Shown here: positions 15,762 through 16,760 of the stretch, piece by piece | Position numbering within the stretch: position 1 is the first letter of the stretch | How the letters are laid out: every line of letters begins with the position of its first letter | Assembly (NCBI GenBank): GCA_022567015.1 | Contig: JADFHR010000040.1 | Span: 1 to 16,760 of the forward strand | DNA from: Pseudomonadota bacterium | GTDB lineage: Bacteria; Pseudomonadota; Alphaproteobacteria; Rhodospirillales; 2-02-FULL-58-16 | Length of the DNA stretch: 16,760 bases | Direction: 5' to 3' | The notes under the pieces: generated by a model | Told to the model about the DNA's origin: nothing | Seen by the model: only the letters and a program-made list of their open reading frames with translations | Databases searched by the model: none | Translations under genes and position numbers: made by a program

Positions 15762-16169
15762 TCAGCCCTCGCCGCGCTCCCCCCGGTGCCGCGGCAGGCC
15801 GTCGTCCATGCGCAGCCAGCGGACCTGGCTGGAGGCCCAGATGTGGTCGACGGGCGTCACCGCGTCCGGGTCGTCCAGGCTGCCCACGGTGACGTCCACC
15901 TGGTGGGCGCTTTCCACGTGGCGGAAGGTGAGCTGGCTGCCGCAGGCGGGGCAGAAGCCGCGCTCGGCCTTCTCCGTGGCACGGTAGAAGCGCGCCTCGC
16001 CCTCGGTGAAGGCGAAGGCGTCGGTGGGGAAGGCTACCCAGGTGACGAAGGGCGCGCCGCTCGCCTTGCGGCACAGGCCGCAATGGCAGTGGGTGACCAC
16101 CAGGGGCTCGCCGGCGGCCCGGTAGCGCACGGCACCGCACAGGCAGCCGCCGGTGAATTCGCGGGTCAT
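15762..16169 (-). CDS. GFA/CENP-V domain zinc protein
   Basis: A 135-residue protein of the GFA family (named after glutathione-dependent formaldehyde-activating enzyme). All seven zinc cysteines in the family pattern are visible: Cys9 and Cys11 (GGCLCGAVRY), Cys28, Cys30 and Cys33 (HCHCGLCRK), Cys73 and Cys76 (GFCPACGSQL). It is cytoplasmic, with no signal or membrane helix. The family may bind glutathione or small thiol adducts, but most members, like this one, lack a shown activity. A perfect AGGAGG ribosome binding site precedes the ATG and touches the TAG of the upstream exonuclease gene; the two genes are 9 bases apart and surely share a transcript. Confidence 0.9.
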   Translation of the reverse strand: MTREFTGGCLCGAVRYRAAGEPLVVTHCHCGLCRKASGAPFVTWVAFPTDAFAFTEGEARFYRATEKAERGFCPACGSQLTFRHVESAHQVDVTVGSLDDPDAVTPVDHIWASSQVRWLRMDDGLPRHRGERGEG

Positions 16170-16178
16170 GGTTGCCTC

Positions 16179-16760
16179 CTAATCGCTGAGTTCGCACCAC
16201 ACCGGGGTGTGGTCGGACGTCTTCTCGCGGCCCCTTGGGGTGCGGTCGATGTCGCACGCGTGCAGCCGGTCGGCGGCCTGGGGCGAGAGCAAAAGGTGGT
16301 CGATGCGCAGGCCGTGGTCGCGCGCCCAGGCGCCGGCCCGGTAGTCCCACCAAGTGTAGCGGCCGGTCTCGCCGGTCAGGGCGCGGAAGGCGTCGGTCAG
16401 GCCGAGGTACACGATCTTGCGCAGGGCGGCGCGGGATTCCGCCCGGCACAGGGCGTCGTCCCGCCAGCCTTCGGGGTCGAAGACGTCTCCGTCCTCGGGC
16501 ACCACGTTGTAGTCGCCGCCGAGCACGAACGCGTCCTCCGTGGCCAGCAGGCCGGGCACGTGGGCGTACAGGCGCTCCATCCACGCCAGCTTGTAGGCGA
16601 ACTTGTCCGTGTCCACCGGGTTGCCGTTGGGCAGATAGATGGAGGCGACGCGCACGCCGCCCGTCACCGCCTCGATATAGCGGGCCTGGGTGTCGGCGTC
16701 GTCTCCGGGCAGGGCCGTCCGCACCACCTCGATGGGAAACCTGGAAAGCACGGCGACACC
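16179..16760 (-). CDS. xthA: Exodeoxyribonuclease III, N-terminus beyond the right edge
   Basis: The C-terminal part of an exonuclease III/AP endonuclease, an enzyme that cuts DNA at abasic sites in base excision repair and removes 3' blocks. About 193 codons are visible before the stop. They start in GVAVLSRFPIEVV and include SIYLPNG, the catalytic GGDYNVVPED (Asp-x-Asn), WWDYRAGAWARDHGLRIDHL and the final SDHTPVWCEL with the catalytic Asp-His. An ATG at 16751 is internal, since homology runs through it to the edge. The catalytic set that should lie in the first 70 residues is outside the window. It is upstream of the GFA gene in the same operon. Confidence 0.92.
   Translation of the reverse strand, partial: GVAVLSRFPIEVVRTALPGDDADTQARYIEAVTGGVRVASIYLPNGNPVDTDKFAYKLAWMERLYAHVPGLLATEDAFVLGGDYNVVPEDGDVFDPEGWRDDALCRAESRAALRKIVYLGLTDAFRALTGETGRYTWWDYRAGAWARDHGLRIDHLLLSPQAADRLHACDIDRTPRGREKTSDHTPVWCELSD

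Overview
The window looks like the chromosome (or a metagenome-assembled contig) of a GC-rich alphaproteobacterium, probably Rhodospirillales-like. The main support is a co-directional block of a short isoaspartyl-methyltransferase-like gene, a TolC-type outer membrane protein, the polar organizer PopZ (DUF2497) and valyl-tRNA synthetase. PopZ is an alphaproteobacterial hallmark. No rRNA, CRISPR array, transposase or phage gene was seen.

Layout. Bases 1-1188 (minus strand, visibly less GC-rich than the rest) hold a glycan-biosynthesis pair: a family 2 glycosyltransferase running off the left edge and a sugar-nucleotide epimerase that has lost its N-terminal Rossmann motif. At about 1171-1190 this block meets, head to head, a plus-strand class II glutamine amidotransferase that has lost its N-terminal catalytic Cys. 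It is followed by an SMP-30/gluconolactonase gene. Both genes at the junction are 5'-truncated at the same point, so it is a real rearrangement or an assembly chimera. A TerB-like gene follows (3369-3893), flanked by two gene-poor stretches (2841-3368 and 3894-4794) with hairpins and a small HEAT-like coding remnant.

Bases 4795-4990 carry minus-strand tRNA-Cys and tRNA-Asn with a terminator. Next to them (5058-5325) is a 268-bp element made almost wholly of nested inverted repeats, flanked by TA, which resembles a non-autonomous (MITE-like) element. A good sigma70-type promoter then precedes pcm-like, tolC, popZ and valS, followed by a DUF3105 membrane-anchored protein (5443-11800).

A cluster of short palindromes (11815-11924) separates this block from a convergent minus-strand pair: ilvD (branched-chain amino acid synthesis) upstream of a class V PLP-dependent enzyme that resembles cysteine desulfurases but lacks the usual catalytic Cys. 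Divergent from ilvD is a VOC/glyoxalase-fold protein. The right edge holds a minus-strand pair, exodeoxyribonuclease III (cut by the window edge) and a GFA/CENP-V zinc protein, joined by a Shine-Dalgarno that touches the upstream stop codon.

Most of the window is ordinary housekeeping. I see no convincing new multi-gene system. The points most worth a second look are the double-truncation junction, the nested-palindrome element, the PopZ repeat tract and the atypical catalytic residues of two enzymes.
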